Shown piece after piece: positions 8,610 through 17,309 of a stretch of DNA of 64,000 nt; position 1 is the first letter of the stretch, and every line of letters starts with the position of its first letter. The notes under the pieces are model-generated. The model saw nothing but the letters and a program-made list of their open reading frames with translations, searched no databases and had not been told where the DNA came from. The position numbers and the translations under genes were made by a program. The stretch comes from NVTR01 sp036480115. GTDB lineage: Bacteria; Pseudomonadota; Alphaproteobacteria; Rhodobacterales; Rhodobacteraceae. The stretch is taken from positions 1,364,001-1,428,000 of the forward strand of contig CBDDAE010000001.1 in assembly GCA_965224795.1 (NCBI GenBank). Direction: 5' to 3'.

Positions 8610-9152
8610 ATGCGGTTCATCATTGTTTTAACAGTCGCTATCACCCTGGCTTTTCCGGCCATTTCCCGAGACATCGTTCAGGCAGAGCTTAGCGCCCTTA
8701 GGGCCAACATGGCCGAGTTCGTCCATGCCCTTGAAACGAAACGAATGCTTAGGGTTATGGCGACGGTCCCGCCAAGTGTAATGGCACAAATCGCAAAAAA
8801 CGCAGGAACCACGCCAAAGCAGCTTATCCGTGAAATCGCCAACGATATGAAAGACGTCATGGAAGACGTTCAGTTTTTGGAAATGGACATCCGGACGGAC
8901 GGGCTGGACGTGCGTGGCGGTAAATCAACCGATGGTACGCAGGTTATTTTCACCTTTGTGCCGATGAATTTTGAAATGGACGTCAAAGGCAGCCATTTCA
9001 AAGTTACCTCTTCGGTCCTTGCACTGCTGGAAAACGGCACATGGTATTTCTTGCGCGTTGAAGATGAAGAACAGAGGAAAATTTTGGAAGCAATCTATCC
9101 GTTTTTCCGGAAGGTTCAGTTTCCTGTCGGCGAGATGACCCAGACCGAGTGA
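8610..9152 (+). CDS. Exported hypothetical protein, 180 aa
   Basis: Protein of unknown function with a clear Sec signal peptide (MRFIIVLTVAITLAFPAIS, cleavage near residue 19). The mature part starts with a helical segment (20-85) and continues as an alternating beta region with the motif GTWYFLRVEDEEQ at about 143-155. That ending resembles small periplasmic proteins of the NTF2-like or DUF-type alpha+beta class, but I cannot name a family. It is divergent from xthA and convergent with the response regulator, so it is probably a single-gene transcript. Confidence 0.75.
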   Translation: MRFIIVLTVAITLAFPAISRDIVQAELSALRANMAEFVHALETKRMLRVMATVPPSVMAQIAKNAGTTPKQLIREIANDMKDVMEDVQFLEMDIRTDGLDVRGGKSTDGTQVIFTFVPMNFEMDVKGSHFKVTSSVLALLENGTWYFLRVEDEEQRKILEAIYPFFRKVQFPVGEMTQTE

Positions 9153-9153
9153 A

Positions 9154-9182
9154 CAAAAAAAGACCCGGCGCAAGGCCGGGCC
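9154..9182 (-). terminator. Rho-independent terminator of the response regulator gene
   Basis: GC stem CCCGGC/GCCGGG (9164-9169 with 9175-9180) with a 5-nt loop. On the minus strand it is followed by a run of T (A-run at 9155-9161 on the plus strand). It lies about 50 nt beyond the response regulator stop. Confidence 0.8.
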
Positions 9183-9234
9183 AGTTCAACAGGGAGGTGT
9201 GATGCCATAACCCCGACATCACAAGGGGATCTGA

Positions 9235-9921
9235 TTACGCAACCAATCTATAACCGCCACTTTCGGTCACAAGAAGGCGAGCATTTGACGGATCTGGTTC
9301 TATTTTTTGACGAAGACGGTAAATATGTGTCTCTAATGTGTGGGTCGTAACCCCGGCATTATAGCCCCAAACCTCATGAAGCAGCACGTCGCGTGCGACC
9401 ACACCTTCGGAGGCGCGGTAGAGGAATTTTAAGATGTTCGCCTCTTTCTCGGTAAGGCGAATTTTCCTGTCATCTTCGGTAATTAGCATCTTTACCGACG
9501 GTTTGAACGTATAAGGCCCAAGCTGGAAAACCGCGTCTTCTGATTGCTCATGCTGGCGCAGTTGCGCACGGATGCGGGCCAGTAGCACCGGGAACTTGAA
9601 CGGCTTGGACACATAGTCGTTGGCGCCAGCGTCCAGACCCAAAATTGTGTCAGCGTCCGAATCATGGCCGGTTAGCATCACAATGGGGCATTTGACGTTT
9701 TGCTTACGCATCCGGCGGCATAACTCACGCCCATCAGTGTCAGGAAGGCCCACATCCAGAATCACCAGATCGTAAATCGCTTCCTTGGCTTTTACCATTG
9801 CTGTAGCGCCGCTGTCGGCCTCAAACACATCAAAATCTTCGGTCATCACCAGCTGTTCACTAAGCGCTTCACGCAGATCATCATCATCATCGACCAAAAG
9901 TAACTTTTTTAAGGTGGCCAT
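9235..9921 (-). CDS. OmpR/PhoB-family response regulator
   Basis: 228-aa two-component response regulator. The receiver domain (about 7-120) keeps the acidic pocket DDDDD at 11-15, phospho-acceptor Asp56 in LVILDVGLPD, Thr84 in VMLTG and Lys106 in SKPF. The C-terminal winged helix (about 130-226) has the family pattern IRLTEKEANILKFLYRA and the recognition segment THTLETHIYRLRQKI. No kinase gene is adjacent; the only histidine kinase in the window is at 40-41.5 kb. The regulon cannot be inferred. The gene has its own terminator at 9154-9182. Confidence 0.92.
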   Translation of the reverse strand: MATLKKLLLVDDDDDLREALSEQLVMTEDFDVFEADSGATAMVKAKEAIYDLVILDVGLPDTDGRELCRRMRKQNVKCPIVMLTGHDSDADTILGLDAGANDYVSKPFKFPVLLARIRAQLRQHEQSEDAVFQLGPYTFKPSVKMLITEDDRKIRLTEKEANILKFLYRASEGVVARDVLLHEVWGYNAGVTTHTLETHIYRLRQKIEPDPSNARLLVTESGGYRLVA

Positions 9922-10082
9922 TTTGGAATTCTCCCTTTTGTCCTGTTTAAGACATGGAAGGCCTGGTGTCGTGGCACAAGTTTTGCAACAATTGCCTCAC
10001 GCGGACGTGTCATATTGACGGCAAATGTTTCATAATCAGGCGAGTCCCGATACATCGGCAGGGAAAATAGCGCAGGAATGTA

Positions 10083-11162
10083 ATGTCACTAATCCCTACT
10101 TCGGCTGAATTACTGGTGCGTGCCCGGTCTGATTTGCGGGCCGGCTTGGCCATTGTCCTAACCCAAGACGGGGCATCGGCGCTGGCTGTTTCAGCTGAAA
10201 CCTTAAATGCTGCGCGTCTGTTGGATGTTCGCGGCGCTGGACAACCGGTCTTGGCGTTAACGCAGCGCCGGGCTGAGACGTTGAAGGCGCGGTGTTATGA
10301 CGGGGATATTGCCCGAATTTCAGTACCAGGTGATGCGGACATTGCCTGGATATCCGGTGTCGCTGATCCCGCTGACGATTTGCACAGCCCGATGAAGGGG
10401 CCACTAACAACATTGCGCGGCGGTAACGGAGCACTGGCACGTGGCGCAATATCCTTGGTAAAGGCGGCCCAATTGCTACCCGCCGCAGTAGTGGTTGAAA
10501 TTGGCGATGGGACTAAGTTTGCTGCATCCAATGGGCTGACCCATGTTGTTTTGGATGGTCTGGAAATACAGGAAAGCCCGCTAAATCAGGTGGTTAGCGC
10601 CCGGGTCCCGCTTTCTGTATCCAAGGCTGGTCGTCTGCACGTGTTTCGCCCTCAAAACGGTGGTGAAGAACACTACGCCATAGAAATTGGTCAGCCAGAT
10701 CGCAGAAAACCTGTGCTGACCCGTCTGCATTCGGCCTGTTTTACCGGTGATTTACTGGGCAGCCTGAAATGCGATTGCGGTGCGCAACTGCACGCAGCTT
10801 TGGCACAGATGGGGGCGGAAGGTGCGGGTCTATTGCTGTATCTTAACCAAGAAGGTCGAGGCATCGGTTTGGCCAACAAAATGCGCGCATATTCGTTGCA
10901 GGATCAGGGGTTTGACACAGTTGAAGCCAATCATCGGCTGGGGTTTGAAGATGATGAACGCGATTTCCGTATCGGCGCTAACATACTGAAAAGGCTTGGT
11001 TTTTCATCGGCTCGATTATTGACAAATAATCCGGCAAAAGTGGCAATGATGCAGGAAAATTCTATTGATGTGGTAAAGCGCATATCACTGAAGGTTGGGG
11101 AAAACCCGCTGAATGCTAACTACCTGAAAACCAAGGCTACGAAATCCGGGCACCTACTGTGA
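10083..11162 (+). CDS. ribA: GTP cyclohydrolase II with degenerate N-terminal domain
   Basis: First enzyme of riboflavin synthesis, opening the GTP imidazole ring to give a pyrimidine diamine, formate and pyrophosphate. The C-terminal GCH-II domain (about 190-345) has the zinc-ligand segment CFTGDLLGSLKCDCGAQL and the catalytic LNQEGRGIGLANKM. The roughly 170-residue N-terminal part sits where bifunctional RibBA proteins carry DHBP synthase, but the acidic metal-binding motif of that enzyme is absent, so that part is probably not a DHBP synthase. Length is 359 aa. The stop overlaps the GTG start of the next gene by 4 nt. Confidence 0.92.
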   Translation: MSLIPTSAELLVRARSDLRAGLAIVLTQDGASALAVSAETLNAARLLDVRGAGQPVLALTQRRAETLKARCYDGDIARISVPGDADIAWISGVADPADDLHSPMKGPLTTLRGGNGALARGAISLVKAAQLLPAAVVVEIGDGTKFAASNGLTHVVLDGLEIQESPLNQVVSARVPLSVSKAGRLHVFRPQNGGEEHYAIEIGQPDRRKPVLTRLHSACFTGDLLGSLKCDCGAQLHAALAQMGAEGAGLLLYLNQEGRGIGLANKMRAYSLQDQGFDTVEANHRLGFEDDERDFRIGANILKRLGFSSARLLTNNPAKVAMMQENSIDVVKRISLKVGENPLNANYLKTKATKSGHLL

Positions 11163-11653
11163 GCGAACATGATCTGGTGGTCAGCCAGGGGCGCGCACAA
11201 TATTTAAGTCGTCACTTTGCCTGTACCCTTGGCCTGGGCGGTACCACAGATAATAAACACGAAGGTGATGGGGCCACGCCATCGGGCAACCACCTGATCA
11301 CTGGTTGTCTTTATCGATCGGACCGGTTGGACGCGCCAAACAAATGGGCGAAACCCATTCAGCCCGAAGATTTCTGGAGCAATGACAGTGCTGACCCCAA
11401 CTACAACAGGTTGGTGCACGCGCCGCACACATTCAGCCATGAGGAACTACACCGGGCGGATCATCTATATGACCTTATACTACTAACGGACTGGAATCGG
11501 CCCGACGCCATTGCCAATAAGGGCTCTGCCATATTCATTCACCGGTGGCGAAAACCCGGGCATCCAACGGCAGGTTGCGTGGCATTTGCACCGGATGATC
11601 TGGTCTGGATTGCTTCGCGTGCATCACTGGGAACAAGGGTGATTATCAGCTAG
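11159..11653 (+). CDS. L,D-transpeptidase (YkuD-type) family protein
   Basis: 164-aa protein with the L,D-transpeptidase catalytic pattern: SAIFIHRW (His) followed by HPTAGCVAF, with the nucleophile Cys at about 140. The family makes 3-3 or lipoprotein crosslinks in peptidoglycan, or cleaves them. No signal peptide is visible, which is unusual for a periplasmic enzyme but common in this short subfamily. It starts with GTG inside the ribA stop (GTGA overlap) and is therefore coupled to ribA. It ends 4 nt into the convergent yggS gene. Confidence 0.82.
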   Translation: MSEHDLVVSQGRAQYLSRHFACTLGLGGTTDNKHEGDGATPSGNHLITGCLYRSDRLDAPNKWAKPIQPEDFWSNDSADPNYNRLVHAPHTFSHEELHRADHLYDLILLTDWNRPDAIANKGSAIFIHRWRKPGHPTAGCVAFAPDDLVWIASRASLGTRVIIS

Positions 11654-12297
11654 CCACGCGCCCCAAATATTGCCGATCCAACCCGAATATAAGTCGCCCC
11701 ACAGGCAACGGCAGTTTCAAAATCAGCACTCATTCCCATGGACAGGTCAATCACCCCGTTTTCCGCCGCAATACCAGCTAACATATTGAAATGTATGGCA
11801 GAATCATCATCAGCGGGGGGGATGCACATTAGCCCTGATATGGTCAGATCCATGGCGCGGCAGTCGGAAATAAACTGACCCGCCTCACCGGGCAGCACCC
11901 CAGCTTTTTGCGGCTCAGCTCCGGTATTCACCTGAATGAACAACTTGGGGCAATTCCCGGTCTCTTGCGCCAAGCGGGCGATAGTTTTGGCCAGTTTCGG
12001 ACGATCCAGCGAATGGATTGCATTAAACAGATCAAACGCCTGACGGGTCTTGTTGGTTTGCAGCGGACCCAGCAAATGAACGCTGACATCGTCATATTTT
12101 TCTCGCCAGGCAGGCCACTTCCCTGCCGCTTCCTGTACCCGGTTTTCACCGAACAGCCGATGGCCCTGATCCAGTACGTCAATAACCCGCGCATCGGGCT
12201 GTAATTTTGATACGGCGATTAGACGGGCAGAACCTGCCGGACGGGCGGCTTTTTGTTCCGCCGCAGTGATACGTTTGGAAATGTCAGTTATGGACAT
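11650..12297 (-). CDS. YggS-type pyridoxal phosphate homeostasis protein
   Basis: 215-aa PLP-binding protein of the YggS/PROSC family, a single TIM-barrel domain without known enzymatic activity that keeps PLP levels in balance. The PLP lysine is Lys31 in LIAVSKLQP. Other family marks are FGENRVQE, HLLGPLQTNK, SLDRPKLA and the C-terminal VRVGSAIFGAR-like ending. The start at 12297 (MSITDISKR) is chosen over the in-frame start at 12333, which adds an unconserved leader. It is downstream of the porin but separated from it by a terminator at 12351-12380. Confidence 0.92.
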   Translation of the reverse strand: MSITDISKRITAAEQKAARPAGSARLIAVSKLQPDARVIDVLDQGHRLFGENRVQEAAGKWPAWREKYDDVSVHLLGPLQTNKTRQAFDLFNAIHSLDRPKLAKTIARLAQETGNCPKLFIQVNTGAEPQKAGVLPGEAGQFISDCRAMDLTISGLMCIPPADDDSAIHFNMLAGIAAENGVIDLSMGMSADFETAVACGATYIRVGSAIFGARG

Positions 12298-12350
12298 GGT
12301 GCCTGCTTCATCGAACCCGGATGGTGTTTTCAAACACTGTTGGGCCCAAA

Positions 12351-12380
12351 AGAAAAGAGCGGACCCAAGGGCCCGCTCTG
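12351..12380 (-). terminator. Terminator of the porin gene
   Basis: Inverted repeat AGAGCGGACCC/GGGCCCGCTCT (12356-12366 with 12369-12379, one mismatch). On the minus strand it is followed by a T-rich tail (TTTTCTTTT, 12344-12356 region). It lies just beyond the porin stop. Confidence 0.8.
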
Positions 12381-12401
12381 ATCAATCAATATTTGGTCGA
12401 C

Positions 12402-13370
12402 TTAGAATGTGAAGCCAGCTGTTACGCTAAGCTCATACTCGTTTACGTCGTTGAACTTCAGTTCGAAGTCCAGGGCGTCCATGCTGTAACCCAAAGTCAG
12501 GATCAAGTCAGCTTCGTCGCCACGATCAGCAACACCGGCGAAACCAGCGTCGTCGTTGTCGTAAGCAAGACCAACGCTCAGGTCACCCATTGTGTAATCA
12601 ATGGAAGCTGATGTTTCGCTGGATGTGTTGGTTGCAACTGCCCAGGCAACGTCGCCTGATGTGCCGTCCAGTGCGATGCCGTATTCAGCTGATTCATCAG
12701 CTGACAACTTAACATTAATACCACCAAAGGCTGCTTTTGCAGACAGGTCCCAATCGTTATCGTGCTCAAAAGAAGCTGCGATTGTGAAGTTACCTACGTC
12801 AACACTTGCGGAAACTTTCCAGTCGTTGTTGGAATCTGTGTCCAGACCAAGAGTGTAACCACCGCCAGCATATGCCAGGCCAAGATCCCAGTCAGGGTCA
12901 GTAGCTGCAACTGTTGTTGGAACACTTGGTGTGTCACCAAGACGCGCATCAGCAACCAAAGTAACGCTTACGCTACCAAAATCGCCTTCATACTTAACGT
13001 CACCGTAGTCATGGTCTTTCTGTACACCGTTGATGTCCAGATTAACTGCAACTTCGTCAGCGTTCAGCTCGTCAAATTCGTCAATGCCGAATGAAACTTT
13101 ACCAAAGCCGCCGGAAACCCAAAATACACCGTTGCCGACTGTGCCAGCATCGCCGTCAATTGTAATTTCTGCGCCGTATGTCAGACCACCGGAAGTTGTT
13201 TCTTCCAGGCCAAATGTTAGTTCGGAGTCTAGGTCGAATACTGCAGCGGTACCTGCAGCAGTTTCCCAGTTACCGTATGATACAGATGCTTCACCACTTA
13301 CAGTGATTTCAGCAACAGCTGCGCCGCCGATCAATGTCAGTGCCGAAGTCAAGAGGATGAGTTTTTTCAT
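12402..13370 (-). CDS. Alphaproteobacterial outer-membrane porin
   Basis: 322-aa porin. A Sec signal peptide (MKKLILLTSALTLIGGAAVA, cleaved after AVA) is followed by amphipathic beta strands rich in Gly, Asp and aromatic residues. The mature protein begins EITVSGEASVSYGNWE and ends with a phenylalanine (SVTAGFTF), the usual outer-membrane C-terminal signal for BAM insertion. It has the low-positive-charge, Asp-rich composition of marine roseobacter porins. It is probably highly expressed, with its own terminator. It is divergent from the DUF3576 lipoprotein, across an intergenic region with a dyad at 13541-13571. Confidence 0.9.
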   Translation of the reverse strand: MKKLILLTSALTLIGGAAVAEITVSGEASVSYGNWETAAGTAAVFDLDSELTFGLEETTSGGLTYGAEITIDGDAGTVGNGVFWVSGGFGKVSFGIDEFDELNADEVAVNLDINGVQKDHDYGDVKYEGDFGSVSVTLVADARLGDTPSVPTTVAATDPDWDLGLAYAGGGYTLGLDTDSNNDWKVSASVDVGNFTIAASFEHDNDWDLSAKAAFGGINVKLSADESAEYGIALDGTSGDVAWAVATNTSSETSASIDYTMGDLSVGLAYDNDDAGFAGVADRGDEADLILTLGYSMDALDFELKFNDVNEYELSVTAGFTF

Positions 13371-13540
13371 CGTGATCCCTCAGATGTTGTTCTAAATTAA
13401 ACTTAGTCCAGCTATTCCGAACCAAGCAGATGATGACCCTTCCTGACGATTTGGCCTTTCAAATTCAAGCAACGGTCGCATCCAACCAATAAACCGGTTC
13501 TCGATGGTGCAGCTTTGCCACAGTCGCAATAAGCCGCTGA

Positions 13541-13571
13541 TCACCAATAATTCTTGTTCCCAGATTGGTGA
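13541..13571. promoter_or_regulatory. Dyad in the porin/DUF3576 divergent intergenic region
   Basis: Perfect 8-bp inverted repeat TCACCAAT-N15-ATTGGTGA (13541-13548 and 13564-13571) in the 248-nt gap between the divergent porin and lipoprotein genes. It could be an operator or an RNA hairpin in the lipoprotein leader. The binding protein is unknown. Confidence 0.4.
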
Positions 13572-13618
13572 ACCGCTAAACGCATATGAACAACTGGGAC
13601 TGTTAGGAGGCTCGTCAT

Positions 13619-14176
13619 ATGCTATTTTACCCATTCAAAACCTTAGGAGTTGTCTGTGTATTAGCACTGACTTTGGCGGGCTGTAGCAACGGCAGCGGCA
13701 GCCTCGGATCATTTGGGGGGCGGCTGTTTGGCGGCGGTGCAGCACCGCAAATTGCCCCAAGTGAGGACAATTTACCTGTAAATGCTACCTCTGGCACGCC
13801 TCCGCCTGCGCAATCGGTTTCTGCAGCGCAACCGGCCCGCCGTGGTTTGTTTGGCCGTCGGGCCACCGACCCGAACACGGAAATTCAGGTAAACAAGTAT
13901 CTTTGGAATGCTTCACTTGATGTGCTTAGCTTTTTGCCCCTGCAATCAGCAGACCCCTTCACCGGGGTGATTGTTACCGGTTTTGGCACCCCGCCAGGCG
14001 GTGGTCGATCCTACCGGGCTACTATATTAGTTCGCGATCCTGCACTGGACGCCAGATCGTTAACTGTTGCCCTTGTGGGCCGTGGTGGACCTGCAAGTTT
14101 TGAAACGATTCGCCGCGTTGAGGACGCAATTTTGACCCGTGCGCGCCAATTACGGGTGGGTGACGGCGGGCTCTAG
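13619..14176 (+). CDS. DUF3576 lipoprotein
   Basis: 185-aa lipoprotein of the DUF3576 family, common in alphaproteobacteria and usually next to leuS. The signal is type II: hydrophobic core 8-20, lipobox LAGC with Cys22. A Gly/Ser/Pro-rich linker (23-85) leads to the conserved domain from about 88 (VNKYLWNASLDVLSFLPL) with GFGTPPGGGRSYRATI and RRVEDAILTRARQLR. AGGAGG at 13605-13610 is a strong ribosome site for this ATG. The function is unknown; an outer-membrane biogenesis role is suggested by lptE two genes downstream. A terminator follows at 14204. Confidence 0.88.
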   Translation: MLFYPFKTLGVVCVLALTLAGCSNGSGSLGSFGGRLFGGGAAPQIAPSEDNLPVNATSGTPPPAQSVSAAQPARRGLFGRRATDPNTEIQVNKYLWNASLDVLSFLPLQSADPFTGVIVTGFGTPPGGGRSYRATILVRDPALDARSLTVALVGRGGPASFETIRRVEDAILTRARQLRVGDGGL

Positions 14177-14203
14177 ACCCCGCCTGACTGCTAAACTACA
14201 CCA

Positions 14204-14228
14204 GCGCCGGGATCTTCCCGGCGTTTTC
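14204..14228 (+). terminator. Terminator between DUF3576 gene and leuS
   Basis: Perfect stem CGCCGGGA/TCCCGGCG (14205-14212 with 14216-14223) with loop TCT and TTTT tail, between the lipoprotein stop and the leuS start. It may only partly stop transcription into leuS. Confidence 0.75.
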
Positions 14229-14248
14229 ATGACCTAAGGACCAAGAAC

Positions 14249-16795
14249 ATGTCTGCATACGATGCCAATGCTATCGAGATGAAATGGCAGGCAGCCTGGG
14301 ATAAGGCCGGAACCTTCAAAGCCAGCCGTAGCGGCGACAAGCCGAAATACTACGTCTTGGAAATGTTCCCCTACCCGTCCGGGCGCATCCATATGGGACA
14401 TGTTCGCAATTACACCATGGGTGACGTGGTGGCACGCCACAAAATGGCCACCGGGTATAACGTGTTGCACCCAATGGGCTGGGATGCGTTTGGTATGCCG
14501 GCGGAAAACGCGGCGATGGCGTCGGGCATTCATCCCCAAACTTCGACCCATCAGCAAATTGCCGCGATGAAGGATCAGATGAAGCCCCTGGGCTGGTCGC
14601 TGGACTGGAGCCGGGAATTCGCCACCTGTGAGTCGGAATACTACGGCCAGCAGCAGTCGATGTTTATCGATTTCATGGAAAAGGGGCTGGTGTATCGCAA
14701 AAACGCGGTGGTCAACTGGGACCCGGTGGATATGACCGTGCTGGCCAATGAACAGGTGATCGACGGCAAGGGCTGGCGATCGGGCGCCGCGGTGGAACGG
14801 CGCGAGCTGACCCAATGGTTCTTTAAGATCAGCGATTATTCCGAAGAATTGCTGGCGGCGATTGATCATCTGGACAACTGGCCCGCCAAGGTAAAACTGA
14901 TGCAGGCCAACTGGATCGGCAAATCGCGCGGCATTGAAATTCCGTTTCATCTGACAGCACCGGTTGGCGATATTGCCGACATCACCTGCTATTCCACCCG
15001 CCCCGACACCATGCGTGGTGCCAGCTTTGTGGCGATTTCGTCAGATCACCCGGTGGCCAAGACACTGGAGGCTGAAAACCCCGATGTGGCGACGTTTTGC
15101 GCCACTTGCCGCAAGATGGCCACCACCGAAGAAGCCATGGAAAAGGCCGAAAAGCTGGGCTTTGATACCGGGCTGAGCGTGGCGCACCCAACTGAACCGG
15201 GCAAGGTCCTGCCGGTCTGGATCGGCAACTTTGTGTTGATGGACTACGGGACCGGGGCCGTTTTTGGCTGCCCAGCCCATGATCAGCGCGATCTGGATTT
15301 CGCCCGCAAGTATGATCTGCCGGTGCGCAATGCGTTTTATATTCCGGGTGAAGCAGTTGAGGTTGGCAACGACGCCTTGGTGCCCGCAAAGACCGAGCCC
15401 GTTGAGTTCATCGACCATTTCGCCGGTTTTGGGGCTGTGACGTCGCAACAGGCCATTGATGCCACCATCGACTGGTTCGAAGCCAAAGGTCTTGGCACTG
15501 GTATGGTCAAGTACCGCCTGCGTGACTGGGGCCTGTCGCGCCAACGCTATTGGGGTTGCCCGATCCCGGTGGTGCATTGTGACGCCTGCGGTGTGGTGCC
15601 TGAAAAGAAAGAAAACCTGCCGGTTGAACTGCCGGTTGACGTGACATTTGATCAACCCGGCAACCCGCTGGATCGCCACCCAACATGGCGCGATGTTGAT
15701 TGCCCGTCCTGTGGTAAACCCGCCCGGCGCGAAACTGACACAATGGACACATTTGTGGACAGCTCGTGGTATTTTGCCCGTTTCACCGCGCCAAACGCTG
15801 ATACGCCTACCAATATGGATGACGCGAAATACTGGATGAATGTCGATCAGTATATCGGCGGCGTTGAACACGCGATCCTGCATTTGCTCTATTCACGGTT
15901 CTTTGCCCGCGCCATGAACATCTGTGGGCATTTGCCGGATAGTGCGATTGAACCGTTTGATGCATTGTTCACCCAGGGTATGGTGACGCATGAGATTTAC
16001 CAGACCCGCGATGACAAGGGCCGCCCGGTATTTCATTTGCCGGAAGAAGTGACTGATGGAAAACTGACCGCCACAGGCGAAGCCGTTGAAATCATCCCCT
16101 CGGCTAAAATGTCGAAATCCAAGAAAAACGTCGTCGATCCGGTGCATATCATCCAGCAATACGGTGCTGACGCCGCCCGCTGGTTCGTGCTGTCTGACAG
16201 CCCGCCGGAACGCGATGTGGAATGGACAGCGTCGGGTGCAGAGGCCGCCTATAAACACCTGAACCGGGTGTGGATGCTGTGTGATCGCATTGCGCAAATG
16301 CCCGAAGACACGGCTGGTGACGACACCGGCCTGACACGTGCCATGCATAAGGCTGTGCATGAGGTGTCGCTTAATATCGAGACATTCGCCTTTAACAAAG
16401 CTATTGCCAATCTGTATGAATTCACCGGCATTCTGGGTAAATCCAATGCCAGTGGAGCGGCGCAGAAACTGGCGGTACGCACATTGGCACAACTGATGTC
16501 GCCCTATACGCCACATCTGGCCGAAGATATCTGGGCGCATCAGGGGGGCCAAGGGTTGATCGCCAATGCAACCTGGCCGGTGGCTGATGAAGGCCTGCTG
16601 GTTGAAGATACGGTGACGCTGCCGATCCAGATCAACGGCAAGCGGCGCTCAGAAATCACAGTGGCGCGCGACATGCCCAAAGAACAGGTTGAAAAACTGG
16701 CGCTGGCGACGGATGCTGTGACCAGGGCGCTGGATGGTAGCGTGCCTAAAAAGATAATCGTTGTACCGGGACGGATTGTGAATGTCGTTCTCTAG
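14249..16795 (+). CDS. leuS: Leucyl-tRNA synthetase
   Basis: Class I aminoacyl-tRNA synthetase, 848 aa, charging tRNA-Leu. The HIGH-type signature appears as HMGH in PSGRIHMGHVRNYT (about 47-60), and the KMSKS loop as AKMSKSKKN (about 617-625). The CP1 editing domain (roughly 225-415) contains STRPDTMRGASFVAI. A Cys-rich insertion HCDACGV...DCPSCG looks zinc-binding. Length and domain order are normal. It overlaps the start of lptE by 14 nt and leads a leuS-lptE-holA operon. Confidence 0.98.
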   Translation: MSAYDANAIEMKWQAAWDKAGTFKASRSGDKPKYYVLEMFPYPSGRIHMGHVRNYTMGDVVARHKMATGYNVLHPMGWDAFGMPAENAAMASGIHPQTSTHQQIAAMKDQMKPLGWSLDWSREFATCESEYYGQQQSMFIDFMEKGLVYRKNAVVNWDPVDMTVLANEQVIDGKGWRSGAAVERRELTQWFFKISDYSEELLAAIDHLDNWPAKVKLMQANWIGKSRGIEIPFHLTAPVGDIADITCYSTRPDTMRGASFVAISSDHPVAKTLEAENPDVATFCATCRKMATTEEAMEKAEKLGFDTGLSVAHPTEPGKVLPVWIGNFVLMDYGTGAVFGCPAHDQRDLDFARKYDLPVRNAFYIPGEAVEVGNDALVPAKTEPVEFIDHFAGFGAVTSQQAIDATIDWFEAKGLGTGMVKYRLRDWGLSRQRYWGCPIPVVHCDACGVVPEKKENLPVELPVDVTFDQPGNPLDRHPTWRDVDCPSCGKPARRETDTMDTFVDSSWYFARFTAPNADTPTNMDDAKYWMNVDQYIGGVEHAILHLLYSRFFARAMNICGHLPDSAIEPFDALFTQGMVTHEIYQTRDDKGRPVFHLPEEVTDGKLTATGEAVEIIPSAKMSKSKKNVVDPVHIIQQYGADAARWFVLSDSPPERDVEWTASGAEAAYKHLNRVWMLCDRIAQMPEDTAGDDTGLTRAMHKAVHEVSLNIETFAFNKAIANLYEFTGILGKSNASGAAQKLAVRTLAQLMSPYTPHLAEDIWAHQGGQGLIANATWPVADEGLLVEDTVTLPIQINGKRRSEITVARDMPKEQVEKLALATDAVTRALDGSVPKKIIVVPGRIVNVVL

Positions 16796-17309
16796 ACGCA
16801 ATTTCGGGTTGGCTTTGGTGGCACTAAGTTTTGCCGCGGCCTGCGGCTATACCCCGGTTTATGGGCCGGGCGGATCTGCCGCGCAATTGCAGGCACAAGT
16901 AGCGATGGATGCCCCCGACAATCGCAATGAATTTGATCTGGTTCGCCAGTTGGAACAGCGTCTTGGCCACACACTAAACCCAACCTATCGACTTTCCTAC
17001 CAGATCGGCACCACCCAGAACGGTGTTGGGGTAACACCGGAACAGGAAATCATCCGTTTCAATGTCGTAGGCGAAGTTACCTACACCCTGACCAAAATTG
17101 CCAGTGGTGTGGTATTAACCAATGGCAGTGTTGACACTTTCACCGGGTTTTCTGCTGGCGCGGTTGATGTCACTGCCTCTCCCCCCAGTACAAATGCCAC
17201 CATCGCCACATTATCGGCCCAGCGCGATGCCAATGCCCGCCTGATGGTGGCGCTGGCGGATCAAATCGTGACTCAATTGTTGGCAAGTTCTTCGGACTGG
17301 TTACAATGA
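16782..17309 (+). CDS. lptE: LPS assembly lipoprotein LptE
   Basis: 175-aa lipoprotein, the plug partner of LptD in the outer-membrane LPS translocon. The N-terminus has a signal with the lipobox AAAC (Cys21) followed by GYTPVYGPGG, the typical LptE opening. The rest alternates beta strands and an amphipathic helix. The leuS overlap of 14 nt and holA overlap of 4 nt fit the conserved leuS-lptE-holA order seen in many proteobacteria, which supports the assignment despite low sequence conservation in this family. Confidence 0.88.
   Translation: MSFSRRNFGLALVALSFAAACGYTPVYGPGGSAAQLQAQVAMDAPDNRNEFDLVRQLEQRLGHTLNPTYRLSYQIGTTQNGVGVTPEQEIIRFNVVGEVTYTLTKIASGVVLTNGSVDTFTGFSAGAVDVTASPPSTNATIATLSAQRDANARLMVALADQIVTQLLASSSDWLQ

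Noticed and set aside
14984..16552. Long antisense open frames inside leuS
   Set aside because: They lack start signals and family matches; the sense frame is clearly leuS.
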